From Prevotellaceae bacterium (lineage in GTDB: Bacteria > Bacteroidota > Bacteroidia > Bacteroidales > Paludibacteraceae): 34,182 nt of DNA. Location: assembly GCA_031271005.1 (NCBI GenBank), contig JAISWT010000171.1, forward strand, positions 1 through 34,182, written 5' to 3'. Each line of letters begins with the position of its first letter. The first letter of the stretch is position 1. Below, in pieces: positions 16,882 to 26,812 of this stretch. A program made the translations under genes and the position numbers. A model generated the notes under the pieces. That model searched no databases, was not told the DNA's origin, and saw nothing but the letters and a program-made list of their open reading frames with translations.

Positions 16882-18357
16882 TCACCGCAAATATCCTTTC
16901 CATCGTTCATACGCCGCTCTACATTCACTTTGGCAAGCGCTTTCTGCTTCTATTACGGCAAGTTTGGCAAGCGAGCCGAACGCCTCGTTATTGTCTTTGT
17001 AAATTCCTGCGCCAATTCCTGCGCCTTTTGCCGCGCCTGCCGCCCCGTCTGTGTCGTAAAGTTCTATGCTTGCGCCGCTAATGTTGGCAAGCGTTTGGCG
17101 GAAAACAGGCGAGAGAAACATATTTGCGTTGCCTGCGCGTATAACACTGATATTCATCCCCATCGCTTTCATAATTTCCATTCCGTACTGAAACGAAAAC
17201 ACAATACCTTCCTGCGCTGCGCGAATAATGTCGGCTTGCGTATGGATGTTAAAGTTAATGCCGTGAATGGAGCAGTTCGTTTCTCTGTTTTCCAAAATCC
17301 GTTCTGCGCCATTGCCAAAAGGAATTACAGTTAATCCTTTACTGCCAACGGGCGACTTTGACGCGAGCGCGTTCATATCGTTGTAGGAAATACCCTGCGG
17401 GGCGATATTGCGTTTGAGCCACGAATTGAGAATACCTGTTCCGTTGATACACAGTAACACGCCAAGACGCACATTTTCAGGTGAATGATTAACGTGAGCA
17501 AAGGTATTTACTCTCGACAGTTTATCGTAATTTACCTGTCCAAGCACGCCATACACCACTCCCGATGTGCCTGCTGTGGCTGCAATTTCGCCGGCGTTGA
17601 ACACGTTGAGTGAGAGCGCGTTATTTGGCTGGTCGCCGGCGCGGTAGCACACAGGAGTGCCTGCTGCCAAACCAAGTTCGGCGGCTGCCGCAGGCGACAC
17701 AAATCCCTGAATACCAAATGTTTCCGTTATTTTAGGAATAATATTTTCATCAAAATCAAAATGCTTAAGAATTTCCTGCGAGACAGAATTGCGCTGAAAA
17801 TCCCAAAAGATGCCTTCTGAAAGTCCCTCAACCGTAACAGAAATATTGTCAGTGAGTCGCATTGCTATATAGTCGCCCGGAAGCATCAATTTGTCTATTT
17901 GTGAGTAAATTTGCGGCTCGTTTGCTTTGACCCACGCAAGTTTTGCGGCGGTAAAGTTTCCGGGAGAGTTTAATAAATGGCTCAAACACAGGTCTTTACC
18001 TATTTCGTTAAAAGCCTTCTCGCCAAATGGCACAGCCCGCGAGTCGCACCATATAATCGCGGGGCGCAACACGCTTTTTTGCTTATCAACCAGCACCAAG
18101 CCGTGCATTTGCCACGAGATGCCGATTGCCTTAATGTCGGCAGGGTTTACACCAACGGTATTAAGCGCTGATTTACAGGCAGTTTTCAAGTTCTCCCACC
18201 ACGTTTGCGGCTCCTGCTCAGCCCACCCCGACTGATGCGCAATAATGGGCATCTCTACCTTCGGAAAAAAGTCAGACCCCACAATTTTACCGCTTTCAGC
18301 CTCCACAAGGGCTACTTTTATTGACGATGAACCAATGTCAAAACCTAATAAATACAT
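16882..18357 (-). CDS. xylB: Xylulokinase, FGGY family
   Basis: Phosphorylates D-xylulose with ATP to xylulose 5-phosphate for the pentose phosphate pathway. The 491-residue protein begins with the phosphate-binding DIGSSSIK (residues 6-13) and has GWAEQEPQTWWENL, ISWQMHGLVLVD and WCDSRA of the sugar-binding half, and ATAGTSGVVYG, NGTGILNSW and a C-terminal GGY-region equivalent (RAGNANMFLSPVFRQTLANISG) followed by TDGAAGAAKGAGIGAG. It lies between xylA and the xylanase on the same strand, 156 bases from the latter, so the substrate xylulose is well supported by context. Its C-terminus abuts the octamer array. Confidence 0.95.
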   Translation of the reverse strand: MYLLGFDIGSSSIKVALVEAESGKIVGSDFFPKVEMPIIAHQSGWAEQEPQTWWENLKTACKSALNTVGVNPADIKAIGISWQMHGLVLVDKQKSVLRPAIIWCDSRAVPFGEKAFNEIGKDLCLSHLLNSPGNFTAAKLAWVKANEPQIYSQIDKLMLPGDYIAMRLTDNISVTVEGLSEGIFWDFQRNSVSQEILKHFDFDENIIPKITETFGIQGFVSPAAAAELGLAAGTPVCYRAGDQPNNALSLNVFNAGEIAATAGTSGVVYGVLGQVNYDKLSRVNTFAHVNHSPENVRLGVLLCINGTGILNSWLKRNIAPQGISYNDMNALASKSPVGSKGLTVIPFGNGAERILENRETNCSIHGINFNIHTQADIIRAAQEGIVFSFQYGMEIMKAMGMNISVIRAGNANMFLSPVFRQTLANISGASIELYDTDGAAGAAKGAGIGAGIYKDNNEAFGSLAKLAVIEAESACQSECRAAYERWKGYLR

Positions 18358-18412
18358 ATATAAATTTCCAAGTGTTTAAATCAGTTGCCAGTTATCAGTT
18401 GCCAGATAAATT

Positions 18413-18451
18413 AAGAAATGAAGAAATGAAGAAATGAAGAAATGAAGAAAT
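18413..18451. repeat. Octamer array AAGAAATG in the xylanase-xylB gap
   Basis: Four to five tandem AAGAAATG octamers, the reverse complement of the CATTTCTT units elsewhere. The remaining gap to 18513 is covered by the 21-bp duplication and pyrimidine-rich DNA. Confidence 0.85.
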
Positions 18452-18461
18452 TATTAATTGT

Positions 18462-18503
18462 TCTTTAATCTTTATTCTTTTGTCTTTAATCTTTATTCTT
18501 TTG
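18462..18503. repeat. Tandem 21-bp duplication after the xylanase gene
   Basis: A 21-base pyrimidine-rich unit (beginning TCTTTAATCTTTATTCTTTT) occurs at 18462-18482 and again at 18483-18503 with no difference. Confidence 0.85.
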
Positions 18504-18513
18504 TCTTTTGTCT

Positions 18514-19653
18514 TTATTCTTTACCCTTTATTGCTATTTCAATTATTTTCTCAACGCAGGGCTTTGCCTTGTAATTCCTGTCGAACAGGAGCGGGTAATC
18601 TTTGCGACCGGGAATTGGCCAGTCGTTTCGCCACGTGTTGCTGTCGCCCGTTCCCCATGTTGTTACTCGCGTAATCACATCTTTGTGCCGCAGAAATATT
18701 GCGAACAGGTCTGCTACGCGAGCGTTCCACGCGCTGTCAATTTCGGCGGGCAAGCCGTCTGGATATGGGTTCATTTTTTGCTGATATTCAAATTTTGCGG
18801 TGATGTCTGCTCCTATGTTGTAGTTCGGCGTTGGCAAAATGCTGACGTCAAGTTCTGTAATCAACACTTTAGCGCCTGTTGCAGCAAAGGCGGTGATACT
18901 TTTCTCAAATTCTTCAAAATTGGGGTGGTCCATTCCTGCGTGCCCTTGCATGCCAATGGCGTCAATGCGTATTCCGCTCTGTTTCAGGCGGTTAACCAGC
19001 GCGACAACAGCATTGCGCTTGCCTTCGTGCGCCATTGCATAGTCGTTGTAATACAGTTCGGCTTCGGGGTCGGCTGCGTGCGTCCATACAAATGCGGAAT
19101 CGATAAAATCCTGACCAATAATGCGATACAGCGGACTTTGCCTCCAACTTCCGTCTTCCATTATTGCTTCATTAACTACGTCCCAGCCTTTGATTTTGCC
19201 CTTGTAGCGGCTCACAACAGTTGTAATATGCGTTTTGATACGTGCCAACAGCGAGTCGCGGCTCAGTTCTTTCCCGTCTTTGTCCACGAAAAACCACGCA
19301 GGCGTTTGGTTGTGCCACACCAGACAATGTCCGGTGAGCCACATCGAATGTTTTTCACCAAATTCAATAAATCTGTCTGCCTCGTCAAAAAAGAATTTGC
19401 CCTGTTCGGGCTGAACAAACATCGGCTTCATGCAGTTTTCGGCTACAATGGCGTTAAAGTGCTGTGTAATAACACGTACGCCCGCAGTGTCGCGTTCAAA
19501 AATCTGCTCAATATTGACGGCAGTTCCGATGTAAAAATCGCTTTTCAGCGCGTCTTTGAGGGTTTGTGGGGCTGGCTCTGCGCGTTTAGTTGTGCAGCAA
19601 ACGGCTAACAGCATAATGCAACCCAAAATAATGGGTATGTTTTTCATTCGCAT
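18514..19653 (-). CDS. GH10 endo-1,4-beta-xylanase, exported, probable lipoprotein
   Basis: Cleaves internal beta-1,4 bonds of xylan. Counting from the ATG at 19653 (379 residues), the acid/base Glu162 is in WDVVNEAI and the nucleophile Glu267 in LITELDVS, both textbook GH10 positions; HCLVWHNQTPAWF and MQGHAGMDHPNFEEFE are also present. The N-terminus MRMKNIPIILGCIMLLAVCC is a signal sequence with a cysteine pair that could take a lipid, though valine before the first cysteine is not ideal. The frame is open further upstream, but those codons precede the signal peptide and read through a -7-like box, so I exclude them. There is no carbohydrate-binding module. xylB and xylA follow downstream, making a small xylan/xylose unit. 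Confidence 0.94.
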   Translation of the reverse strand: MRMKNIPIILGCIMLLAVCCTTKRAEPAPQTLKDALKSDFYIGTAVNIEQIFERDTAGVRVITQHFNAIVAENCMKPMFVQPEQGKFFFDEADRFIEFGEKHSMWLTGHCLVWHNQTPAWFFVDKDGKELSRDSLLARIKTHITTVVSRYKGKIKGWDVVNEAIMEDGSWRQSPLYRIIGQDFIDSAFVWTHAADPEAELYYNDYAMAHEGKRNAVVALVNRLKQSGIRIDAIGMQGHAGMDHPNFEEFEKSITAFAATGAKVLITELDVSILPTPNYNIGADITAKFEYQQKMNPYPDGLPAEIDSAWNARVADLFAIFLRHKDVITRVTTWGTGDSNTWRNDWPIPGRKDYPLLFDRNYKAKPCVEKIIEIAIKGKE

Positions 19654-19743
19654 TTGTTTAAATTTTATTAAGTTAAATGTATTCAATTTGTTCACTCTGC
19701 GTGACTGAATTTTGTTGCAGGCATTTGATGAACTTATTTTTTG

Positions 19744-19751
19744 CAAAACTA
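19744..19751 (-). promoter_or_regulatory. Possible -7 box before the xylanase unit
   Basis: TAGTTTTG on the minus strand fits TAnnTTTG and would give a leader of about 85 bases. No -33 box is at the right distance. Confidence 0.35.
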
Positions 19752-19849
19752 AATAAAAAAACAAAAAAAATCATGCTAATTGTGCAAAAAAAATGTTCCA
19801 CAGGTTACAATATCTTTTGCCTGCGTAACATTTGAGATTTCCTTCTGTA

Positions 19850-22333
19850 TCAAAATCCCAAACTCAAATAAAATCGTGCTGCCCATTGCCATCTGTTGTT
19901 TGGCAGCGCGGGCGTGGCGCAGATAACCTGTAAGGAGAAAAATTGGAGAATATTTGTAATTCCTGCTCCAAATTCGGCGTGTGGTTTGTCGTATTTCTGC
20001 ATAAAGTCGGGGAAATCAAGGATTTTCGCGTGCTTTTGGTTGTCTGCCATTCCATAGCCGACTTTCAGGGTCAGCATTTCGCGCAAATTCAGTCTGTTGA
20101 TGAGTGGAATTTTATTGAATATTATCCCGTTGAAAATCAGTTCGTTATGCAGTTGGATATTTTTGTCGGCGGGGAATTGCAGATATTTCAACATGCTGAA
20201 TTTGAACAGGTTATAGTCGTTAGTTCGGTTGCCGTGCGCGTACGATAATAGTGGAAACGGCACTGCGCCCGCCACATAATCGGCACGCACAAGGTATGTC
20301 CAGTTGCCAAAAATCAGCGGGACTTTGTGTTTCAGCGTTGCCGTAAATTTGGCGTAAATATCTGATAATGAGTTAATCTGATATTTCCCAATTTCTGCTG
20401 TCCCGTAAACAATCGGCTTGTTTGTGTTCAAATATATTCGCTGCAAATGGTCTTCGTAAGTGCGCTGGTTAAAAGAGAATCGTGTTGAAAGCGTAATTGA
20501 ATTAACTGAGAATGAATTAATTGCATTATTTTTAGAATAAAAAGGCAAACATTCGGAATTGAAAAAAATATTTTTTCTCAAAAAAATATGGCTCTCAATA
20601 TTTTCGTTCCAATCGTTGGATATGGATGCAAATATTTCGCGTTTCGGGTTCATTTCCCGCGCTTTTCTCAAAGACAGTACTGTACTTTCAAATCCCTCGT
20701 CATCTGCTGCAAACGGGTCTTCGCGAAACGAGAAATCGTTGTAATCGTAATCTATGCGGCGATAATCGTTGAAGTAGCCGACTGACAGCAGGTGTTTTGT
20801 TTTTGCAGGCAATTTCCACTTTGCGAAAGCGGAATATTTAATTTCTTTGTTTTTAAAGCCGTAGGCAATATGCCCTCCGAGTTCAAAATTTCGCAAAAAA
20901 TCTTCGTTTGTTTGGATTGGCAAAGCGATTCGCCAACCTTCTATTTCGCTAATTCTCAATATGTTATTAACATTTCCGATGTCAATTTTTCCTGCTTTTG
21001 CTTTTCCTGTCAGCATAATGTCGGCAAGCCACAGCGCGGTTCTATAGAGCGGGTCGGCACGCAAAGCGAGCATTTTTTTGTTGAGCAGGTCATCGGGATA
21101 TTCCGTTGTCAGCAAATTGTCTGTTTTAATATTGTAATTCTCTGATTGATAATTACTTGTGCGTGTAATATACAGATGTGAATTTGACGTAACCGTGTCT
21201 GCAAACATTCTATATTCCAGATTTACGCTGAAATTTTCGCTTTTTTTTACAAAACAGTTATTTTCATTTTTTTCAAATAACTGCTTTATGTTCAGGTTCT
21301 TCACAAAATTTATATTTGCCTGCGCGGGCAGTTCTGCTTCAATCCCCCAGATTGCACAGCTTGCAGAGTCGAGCAGTATTTCCCCTTCAAAAGCGAGATT
21401 TTTTCGGTTTTTGCTACGGAAATGCACCTCGTAACGCTTTCGCCCGTCAACATAAGCGCTGTCGGCAAGGTAAAATTTGTAGTATGCGTTTGCTGCATTT
21501 GCCAGCGGACTGACAAAACTTCGCCCGAAGATAACGAGCGTATTGCCGTAGAAATCAATCTGTTCGCCTGTGATTTGCAGCAGTTGCTGCGCAAAGAAAT
21601 CGGCGGTTTTGTCGGTCTCAAAAATATTTCTTTCTGTAAGCGTTCTGTTTTTTCCGTTTATTTGAAATTTGTCTTCGGAATTGAATAGCGGCGCAAGTAA
21701 AACGGAGTCGTTTGTTGACAGGTTTCCTGCTAACAAGTGTTTCCACAGTTTGTTGCGCGTTGTTGCATAACTGTCATTGACCAGAAAAATTCGGTTTTTT
21801 GCCGTTTCTACTGCGCTAAAATCGGCGAATTTGGCGATATTGTTTGCATTTCGGCGGCTGCGTGCTTTCCGCAGAAGTTCCAGAGCGGGGTTCTCGCCCG
21901 GAAACACAAAAATTTCGGGCAGCCAGTTTATTTCCTCTTTCATAATAATCTCTGTGCCAATATTTTGCCCGCGCTGCAATTTAAGTTCCTGTTTTTTGTA
22001 TCCCAAAAGAGAGAAGACAACGGTTGTTTGGCTGCCGTTGTTGCGTACCATAAAATAGCCTTCTTCGTTGGTGAGCATGCCATTGTAAGTTCCTTTGAAA
22101 TAAACACTTACCCCTGCAAGCGGGGCGTGGTCTTCGTCAAGTACCTGTCCAACAACGAGCGTTTCCTGCGAAAAAAGCGTTAAATTATTGGAAAAAAGCA
22201 GCAAAAAGAAAGCAATTTGCCCCATTTTGGCAGCAAATTTCTGTTTATTTATTTTAAAAAAAATCATTATGATGAGCCGCATAATATCAGGTTGAAAAAA
22301 AGATTTGGAACTGACAGGCATTTGGCGATTCAT
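19850..22333 (-). CDS. DUF5686 outer-membrane protein with carboxypeptidase-regulatory-like domain
   Basis: An 827-residue envelope protein. A hydrophobic segment (IAFFLLLFSNNLTLFS, about residues 40-55) precedes a CarboxypepD-regulatory-like domain (VVGQVLDEDHAPLAGVSVYFKGTYNGMLTNEEGYFMV). The rest, with ELLRKARSRRNANN and many alternating aromatic strands ending in ARFYLSLGF, matches the DUF5686 plan, a probable beta-barrel of Bacteroidota. Its first ATG overlaps the TGA of the upstream TamB-like gene (ATGA), so it is translationally coupled; starts at residues 18, 23 or 37 would give a more usual signal peptide. With TamB next to it, a role in moving or assembling envelope components is reasonable but unproven. 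Confidence 0.85.
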   Translation of the reverse strand: MNRQMPVSSKSFFQPDIMRLIIMIFFKINKQKFAAKMGQIAFFLLLFSNNLTLFSQETLVVGQVLDEDHAPLAGVSVYFKGTYNGMLTNEEGYFMVRNNGSQTTVVFSLLGYKKQELKLQRGQNIGTEIIMKEEINWLPEIFVFPGENPALELLRKARSRRNANNIAKFADFSAVETAKNRIFLVNDSYATTRNKLWKHLLAGNLSTNDSVLLAPLFNSEDKFQINGKNRTLTERNIFETDKTADFFAQQLLQITGEQIDFYGNTLVIFGRSFVSPLANAANAYYKFYLADSAYVDGRKRYEVHFRSKNRKNLAFEGEILLDSASCAIWGIEAELPAQANINFVKNLNIKQLFEKNENNCFVKKSENFSVNLEYRMFADTVTSNSHLYITRTSNYQSENYNIKTDNLLTTEYPDDLLNKKMLALRADPLYRTALWLADIMLTGKAKAGKIDIGNVNNILRISEIEGWRIALPIQTNEDFLRNFELGGHIAYGFKNKEIKYSAFAKWKLPAKTKHLLSVGYFNDYRRIDYDYNDFSFREDPFAADDEGFESTVLSLRKAREMNPKREIFASISNDWNENIESHIFLRKNIFFNSECLPFYSKNNAINSFSVNSITLSTRFSFNQRTYEDHLQRIYLNTNKPIVYGTAEIGKYQINSLSDIYAKFTATLKHKVPLIFGNWTYLVRADYVAGAVPFPLLSYAHGNRTNDYNLFKFSMLKYLQFPADKNIQLHNELIFNGIIFNKIPLINRLNLREMLTLKVGYGMADNQKHAKILDFPDFMQKYDKPHAEFGAGITNILQFFSLQVICATPALPNNRWQWAARFYLSLGF

Positions 22334-25300
22334 TGCATTTTGTCCTGTTTCTGTTTCTCTTCGCGTTTCTTTTTGGGGCTGAAAGGTGCAACAATCTGTT
22401 TCAGGTAATAATTCATCATCTGTCCAATGCTGTTAAATTCTTCTCGATAGACAAATCCAAGTCCTTGGGACTGCTTGGAACTTCCCAGTCGGTCTACAGT
22501 GTGATTATATGCCTTGAAGCGCAGTTTTCCGCTCTGAATAAGTTTTATTTCGATGTCTATATCTCCAATAATTCTGTTTCCTTCGTTTGAGAGGGCGTTA
22601 TTTTGGTATCCCACATTTCCGTTAATCAGCAGTCGGTCGTTGGGCTGGTAATTTATAGTTGCCTGATATTGCTGGCTTTGCTCTCCAACATTTGTAACAA
22701 ATCCGAAAGAGAACTCGTTGCTTTGGAACACTCGCGAGAGCAGTCCGCTAACAGTTGCTGCTGCAATAGACCACGCATCGTTGCCTGTATTTGTCTGACT
22801 TTCGGTATTCAAATATTCGGGTTTGTAAAATCGGTTCAGCAGCAGTAGCGAGACGATTTCGCGGTTCATCATTTCTTCGGTATTTACCACATTTTTCACT
22901 ATTTGCTGCACGGTAGCATCGCTTTGCGGCAGTTCGATGTCCAGTTTAATCTCAGGGTTCATCAGGTTGTCGGTCAGTTGCAGCACGCAATTCACGGAGA
23001 CATTTGTGCGCGTGATGCTTGTTGCCTGACTTTCGTCAAGCAGGTCGCGCAAAGAGGCTGATAATGAGTAAATTCCGCGAATATTTACGTTAGCGTTTTT
23101 CATGTCGCCCGACCATGTTATTGCGCTGCCGTTGTCTATTTTAAATTCTTTACGGATAATATCCTGCAATGAAAACAGATAGTAACCGCTTGAAATAGTG
23201 TAAGTTCCGAACAGTTTCATATTGTCGGAGCGCGAGTCAAATTCCATTCGCAAGTTACCTGCCCCTTTTGCATTGATAAGGTCGCCCGATTTTGGGTCAA
23301 CAATCAGTTCCACTTCGGCATCGGGGGTAACTTCCACTTGCATGTTTACACGTGAAATCATCTGAATATCAGGACTTTCGGGCTGCTCTGCACTTTGGCT
23401 GTCTTTATTTTGGTTCTTGTTTACAAAACTGATAAAACTGTTGTCGGTTGGCGTGGTGGTGTTTTGCATTCTAATAAATAATTTGGAATGCGGTTTTGAT
23501 ACGGCATTTATATTAAAATCTGCAACTCGTTCATTGCCTTTGATTTGCACTGTTCCGTCAGCATAAATTTTGCCGAAAAAATACTCGTTGTCTTCGGATT
23601 CGGTGTTGAGGGCGAGCAGGTTTTTAGCCTGAATTGTGAAGTCGAAAACCGGATGCTGAAACATTCCGCCGTGCAGCATTTTGCCGCTGGCAACCGCTTG
23701 ATTTTTTTCTTTGTCGAACAATTGTATATTATTGACTGATATACTGTTAGGGTAAAGGAAAATGCTGTCGTTGAAAGTGTAAGTAGTGTTCAGGAGAGCC
23801 ACATTCAGCGTCCCGTCTTTGACAAAGACCGCTCCGTCAAAACATAAATCATCGTTCTTTCCGAACAGTCGCAGTTTGCCGAATCCTTTGCCGTCAACAT
23901 TCCTCACCACATCGTTAAAATAGACATTTAAAAAACTTATTCCTAAACCGCGAGCGTCAAAATTCAGGTCGAGCGAATCTTTTTTTATAAAATAATTGCC
24001 TGATGCAATTACCACAGTATCAGCATTTTCGCGGAGAAAAACTCCGTCTATCATAATGCTTTTTGTCGGCTCGTAGTATGCGGAAAAGATTTGTGCATCG
24101 CCAATTGGCATATTGTTCATAGTGGCGTTGTCAACCGTCAGTGTTGAGACTAAAATTGGGTTTCGGAATGCGCTCTCAACGGCTATTTCGCCCGTTATTT
24201 TGCCTCCAAATTCCAAGTCTTTCAGTTTCACTATTTTCAGTATCATATCCAGGTCAAATTGCTTCAGTTCTACCTTTATTTTGTCGTTTTCGCTGTCGGA
24301 GGCGACGCCGTCAACAGCGAGTAACTGCTCGCTGCTTTGAACTTTAAAGTTGTTGATTATCAATTTCTTGTCGGCTGTCCACGCTATTGAGCCGTCTCCA
24401 ATATGCCAGATGGAATCGGCGATAATCACGTCCATAGGGTCAATCTGTGCGCGGGCAGTGAGATTGCCGTTGTCCTTCGCGAGTTTTGTATTGACAACAA
24501 GGTGGGCGGCATTAGCAATTTTGTTTGCATTTATCCAACTTAAATCCGTATTAATCAAGTCGTTATCAGCATTGGCAGTGAGCATAAAACTCACTGTTTG
24601 CTCTTTTTCATTGATTGCGGCTGCCTCCGCCAGCAGTTGCAGGGATTCGTTTCCCTGATTATTGATTGTAAAATGCAGATTTTCAATGCGCTGCCCTGCC
24701 AGATGTACAATTGGAACTTCTATGCACAAATCAATAAAATTAGCGTTTTCGTTAATAAGTCCGCTCAAATTTCCGTTCCCCTGAAACGAGAAGGGCAAAT
24801 TGAGAGTCTCACAAATTTCGTTCAAATTGGAAAAGGTTAAATCTACCGCAAGTTGGTTGTGTGAGTTTTTTTGCTCTTTGTCGGGCGCTGCTGCAAGCGC
24901 CGGCAAATATTGCAGCAAAAAGTTATTAATTGTGTGATTGATAGTGCTGTATGAAAAGTCTCCTTCGGCAGTTCCGTTTACAAAATCAGATGTTAGTACA
25001 ATATTTTTTCTGCCGTTATCGGAACTTGTTGCGAGGTGTATTTCGTTGATATTCAACGATTGAGCGCCGTTGTCAAAGGCGATGCCGTTAATATTCACAA
25101 AACCGTTCATATTGTCGAGCGAATTGCCCGTCATATTGGTTGTAGCGCTGAAAGTGAGCGCTGAGTTTGTGTATTTTTCAGTTAAATGCAGCATTTGCAG
25201 ATTGGCATTTTTTACATCTAAAAGGAAATTAAAAACCGGCAATTTATTGTTTTCGAGGTAAATTTTTCCTTCAAAATTCGCCTGTATGTTTTCGTCTTCG

Positions 25301-26787
25301 ATTGTTGCTTTACCTTCGAAGCCGCTACTGTTGTAATTTCCGGTGAGTTTCAGGTCTTTGTAGGTATAATTGCTGTATTCAAGTTCCGCAATTTCGCCTT
25401 TTATTTCGCCGGCAAACCCTGTTTTGTTCCGTTTTTGTCCATTTGTAGAAAAGTCAAAAGCAACCTTCCCAATTTTTTGATTATCAATAAGTTCACCTAT
25501 TTGCAAGTTTTTACTTTGAATGCGTCCGCTGTACGCCATATTTTGCAAATAATCTGAAAATTGCAGCAAGATGTCGGTTTGCGCATTTCCAATTCCTGTT
25601 TGCAAGTTCCCATAAACAACCAGATTGCTTAGGAAGCCCGAAATATTTCCTTTGTAAGTTATTTTTCCCAGTTTTGGGGGCAATGTAACGGGCTGCCTGA
25701 TGATTTTGGCAACAAGGTCTTGGATGTCGCCCACAGAACTTGCAAAATGCTGTATGTCGCTGTAAATGAACGCTTCGGCGATGTCGGGCAATCCGTTTGT
25801 TTCAATGTTCGCATTGAGGGACGTACCTGCGCCGTAATTTACGGCAATGTTTTTCAGCGCAAGGCTGCTAACAGCGCCTTCGATGGTGGTACTGATGCTG
25901 AATTTTTCTTGAATATTGCGAAAATCGGGGACAAATGCGGACAAATCGTTCAATGTGATGTGCGAATTTTCCATAGGGATATTCAGCGAAATTTTTTGGA
26001 TAAATTGCTTAAAATCACCGATTGAATCGTAGTTCAATTCGCTTTTCCCAAAATTAATTTCAGAGTTCGGCAAATTTATTTTCAGAAACTTAACCGTAAT
26101 ATTTTTTTCGCCCAATTGTCCCTGTGTTTGCAAATTGCTGATTGTCAGTCCGCTGTGTTCTTTTGCCGAAAACGATTTTATCTCGGCAAAAATTGAGTCG
26201 TTTTTCCAAAAGTCAAATGTTATTTCGCCGTTTATATCGCTGAATTTCAATCTGTGGGCATCAAATATATTGTTGCTGTTTTCGAGGGAATCGGGTTTTT
26301 GATTTTTCAAATCAGTAAAGTTAAAGGCGGAATTTTTGATTTCGATTTTATTTATATTTAAAATAAAACTGCTTTTTTCTGTTTCTTTTTTTTGCGTTTC
26401 AAATGCTTTTAGTATAAAATCAAAATTATTACCTGTGCTATCTGTCTTCCAGTTAGCATAAAGATTTTGAAGTTGTAGAGAGCGGACAACAAATTTATTC
26501 TGAAAAAGTTTCAGAAAACTGAAGCGCATTTCTGCCCTGCCCACAGATATAAGCGTGTCATTATCAAGCGCTTCCACGTAAACATCGTCAAGGGATACTT
26601 TGCTGAACAGGTCGTAGCGTGCTTTGCCTACATGTATTTCAGTTCCCAGTTTTTTGGAGAGTTCCTTTTCGGCATAACGCACAGCCCACATCTGTACCGC
26701 GCTGCTGTTCAAGGCAATAAACGCACCAACGCAAAGCACAAACAGCCCTGCGAAAATCAGAAATAATATTTTCAGCGTTTTTTTCAG
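22330..26787 (-). CDS. TamB-like translocation/assembly protein (DUF490), apparent CTG start
   Basis: A very large periplasm-spanning protein anchored in the inner membrane, of the TamB/AsmA-like group thought to bridge the two membranes in lipid or barrel-protein traffic. The body is the usual chain of beta-strand repeats, and the DUF490 domain occupies the C-terminal part (LRMEFDSRSDNMKLFGTYTISSGYYLFSLQDIIRKEFKIDNGS onward, then NREIVSLLLLNRF). The first standard start in frame is GTG at 26739, which leaves only half of the membrane anchor. The frame stays open to a stop at 26803-26805, and a CTG at 26785-26787 would begin (M)KKTLKILFLIFAGLFVLC, the expected anchor, giving 1485 residues. 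No ATG, GTG or TTG exists in that stretch. A -7-like box sits about 26 bases above the CTG. Confidence 0.88.
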   Translation of the reverse strand: MKKTLKILFLIFAGLFVLCVGAFIALNSSAVQMWAVRYAEKELSKKLGTEIHVGKARYDLFSKVSLDDVYVEALDNDTLISVGRAEMRFSFLKLFQNKFVVRSLQLQNLYANWKTDSTGNNFDFILKAFETQKKETEKSSFILNINKIEIKNSAFNFTDLKNQKPDSLENSNNIFDAHRLKFSDINGEITFDFWKNDSIFAEIKSFSAKEHSGLTISNLQTQGQLGEKNITVKFLKINLPNSEINFGKSELNYDSIGDFKQFIQKISLNIPMENSHITLNDLSAFVPDFRNIQEKFSISTTIEGAVSSLALKNIAVNYGAGTSLNANIETNGLPDIAEAFIYSDIQHFASSVGDIQDLVAKIIRQPVTLPPKLGKITYKGNISGFLSNLVVYGNLQTGIGNAQTDILLQFSDYLQNMAYSGRIQSKNLQIGELIDNQKIGKVAFDFSTNGQKRNKTGFAGEIKGEIAELEYSNYTYKDLKLTGNYNSSGFEGKATIEDENIQANFEGKIYLENNKLPVFNFLLDVKNANLQMLHLTEKYTNSALTFSATTNMTGNSLDNMNGFVNINGIAFDNGAQSLNINEIHLATSSDNGRKNIVLTSDFVNGTAEGDFSYSTINHTINNFLLQYLPALAAAPDKEQKNSHNQLAVDLTFSNLNEICETLNLPFSFQGNGNLSGLINENANFIDLCIEVPIVHLAGQRIENLHFTINNQGNESLQLLAEAAAINEKEQTVSFMLTANADNDLINTDLSWINANKIANAAHLVVNTKLAKDNGNLTARAQIDPMDVIIADSIWHIGDGSIAWTADKKLIINNFKVQSSEQLLAVDGVASDSENDKIKVELKQFDLDMILKIVKLKDLEFGGKITGEIAVESAFRNPILVSTLTVDNATMNNMPIGDAQIFSAYYEPTKSIMIDGVFLRENADTVVIASGNYFIKKDSLDLNFDARGLGISFLNVYFNDVVRNVDGKGFGKLRLFGKNDDLCFDGAVFVKDGTLNVALLNTTYTFNDSIFLYPNSISVNNIQLFDKEKNQAVASGKMLHGGMFQHPVFDFTIQAKNLLALNTESEDNEYFFGKIYADGTVQIKGNERVADFNINAVSKPHSKLFIRMQNTTTPTDNSFISFVNKNQNKDSQSAEQPESPDIQMISRVNMQVEVTPDAEVELIVDPKSGDLINAKGAGNLRMEFDSRSDNMKLFGTYTISSGYYLFSLQDIIRKEFKIDNGSAITWSGDMKNANVNIRGIYSLSASLRDLLDESQATSITRTNVSVNCVLQLTDNLMNPEIKLDIELPQSDATVQQIVKNVVNTEEMMNREIVSLLLLNRFYKPEYLNTESQTNTGNDAWSIAAATVSGLLSRVFQSNEFSFGFVTNVGEQSQQYQATINYQPNDRLLINGNVGYQNNALSNEGNRIIGDIDIEIKLIQSGKLRFKAYNHTVDRLGSSKQSQGLGFVYREEFNSIGQMMNYYLKQIVAPFSPKKKREEKQKQDKMQ

Positions 26788-26812
26788 TTTGCCAAAACTT
26801 TTTTACACGCTG

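Noticed and set aside
18508-19608. 366-codon open frame antisense to the GH10 xylanase
   Set aside because: Cysteine-rich, low-sense protein with no family marks; it is the shadow of a real catalytic gene.
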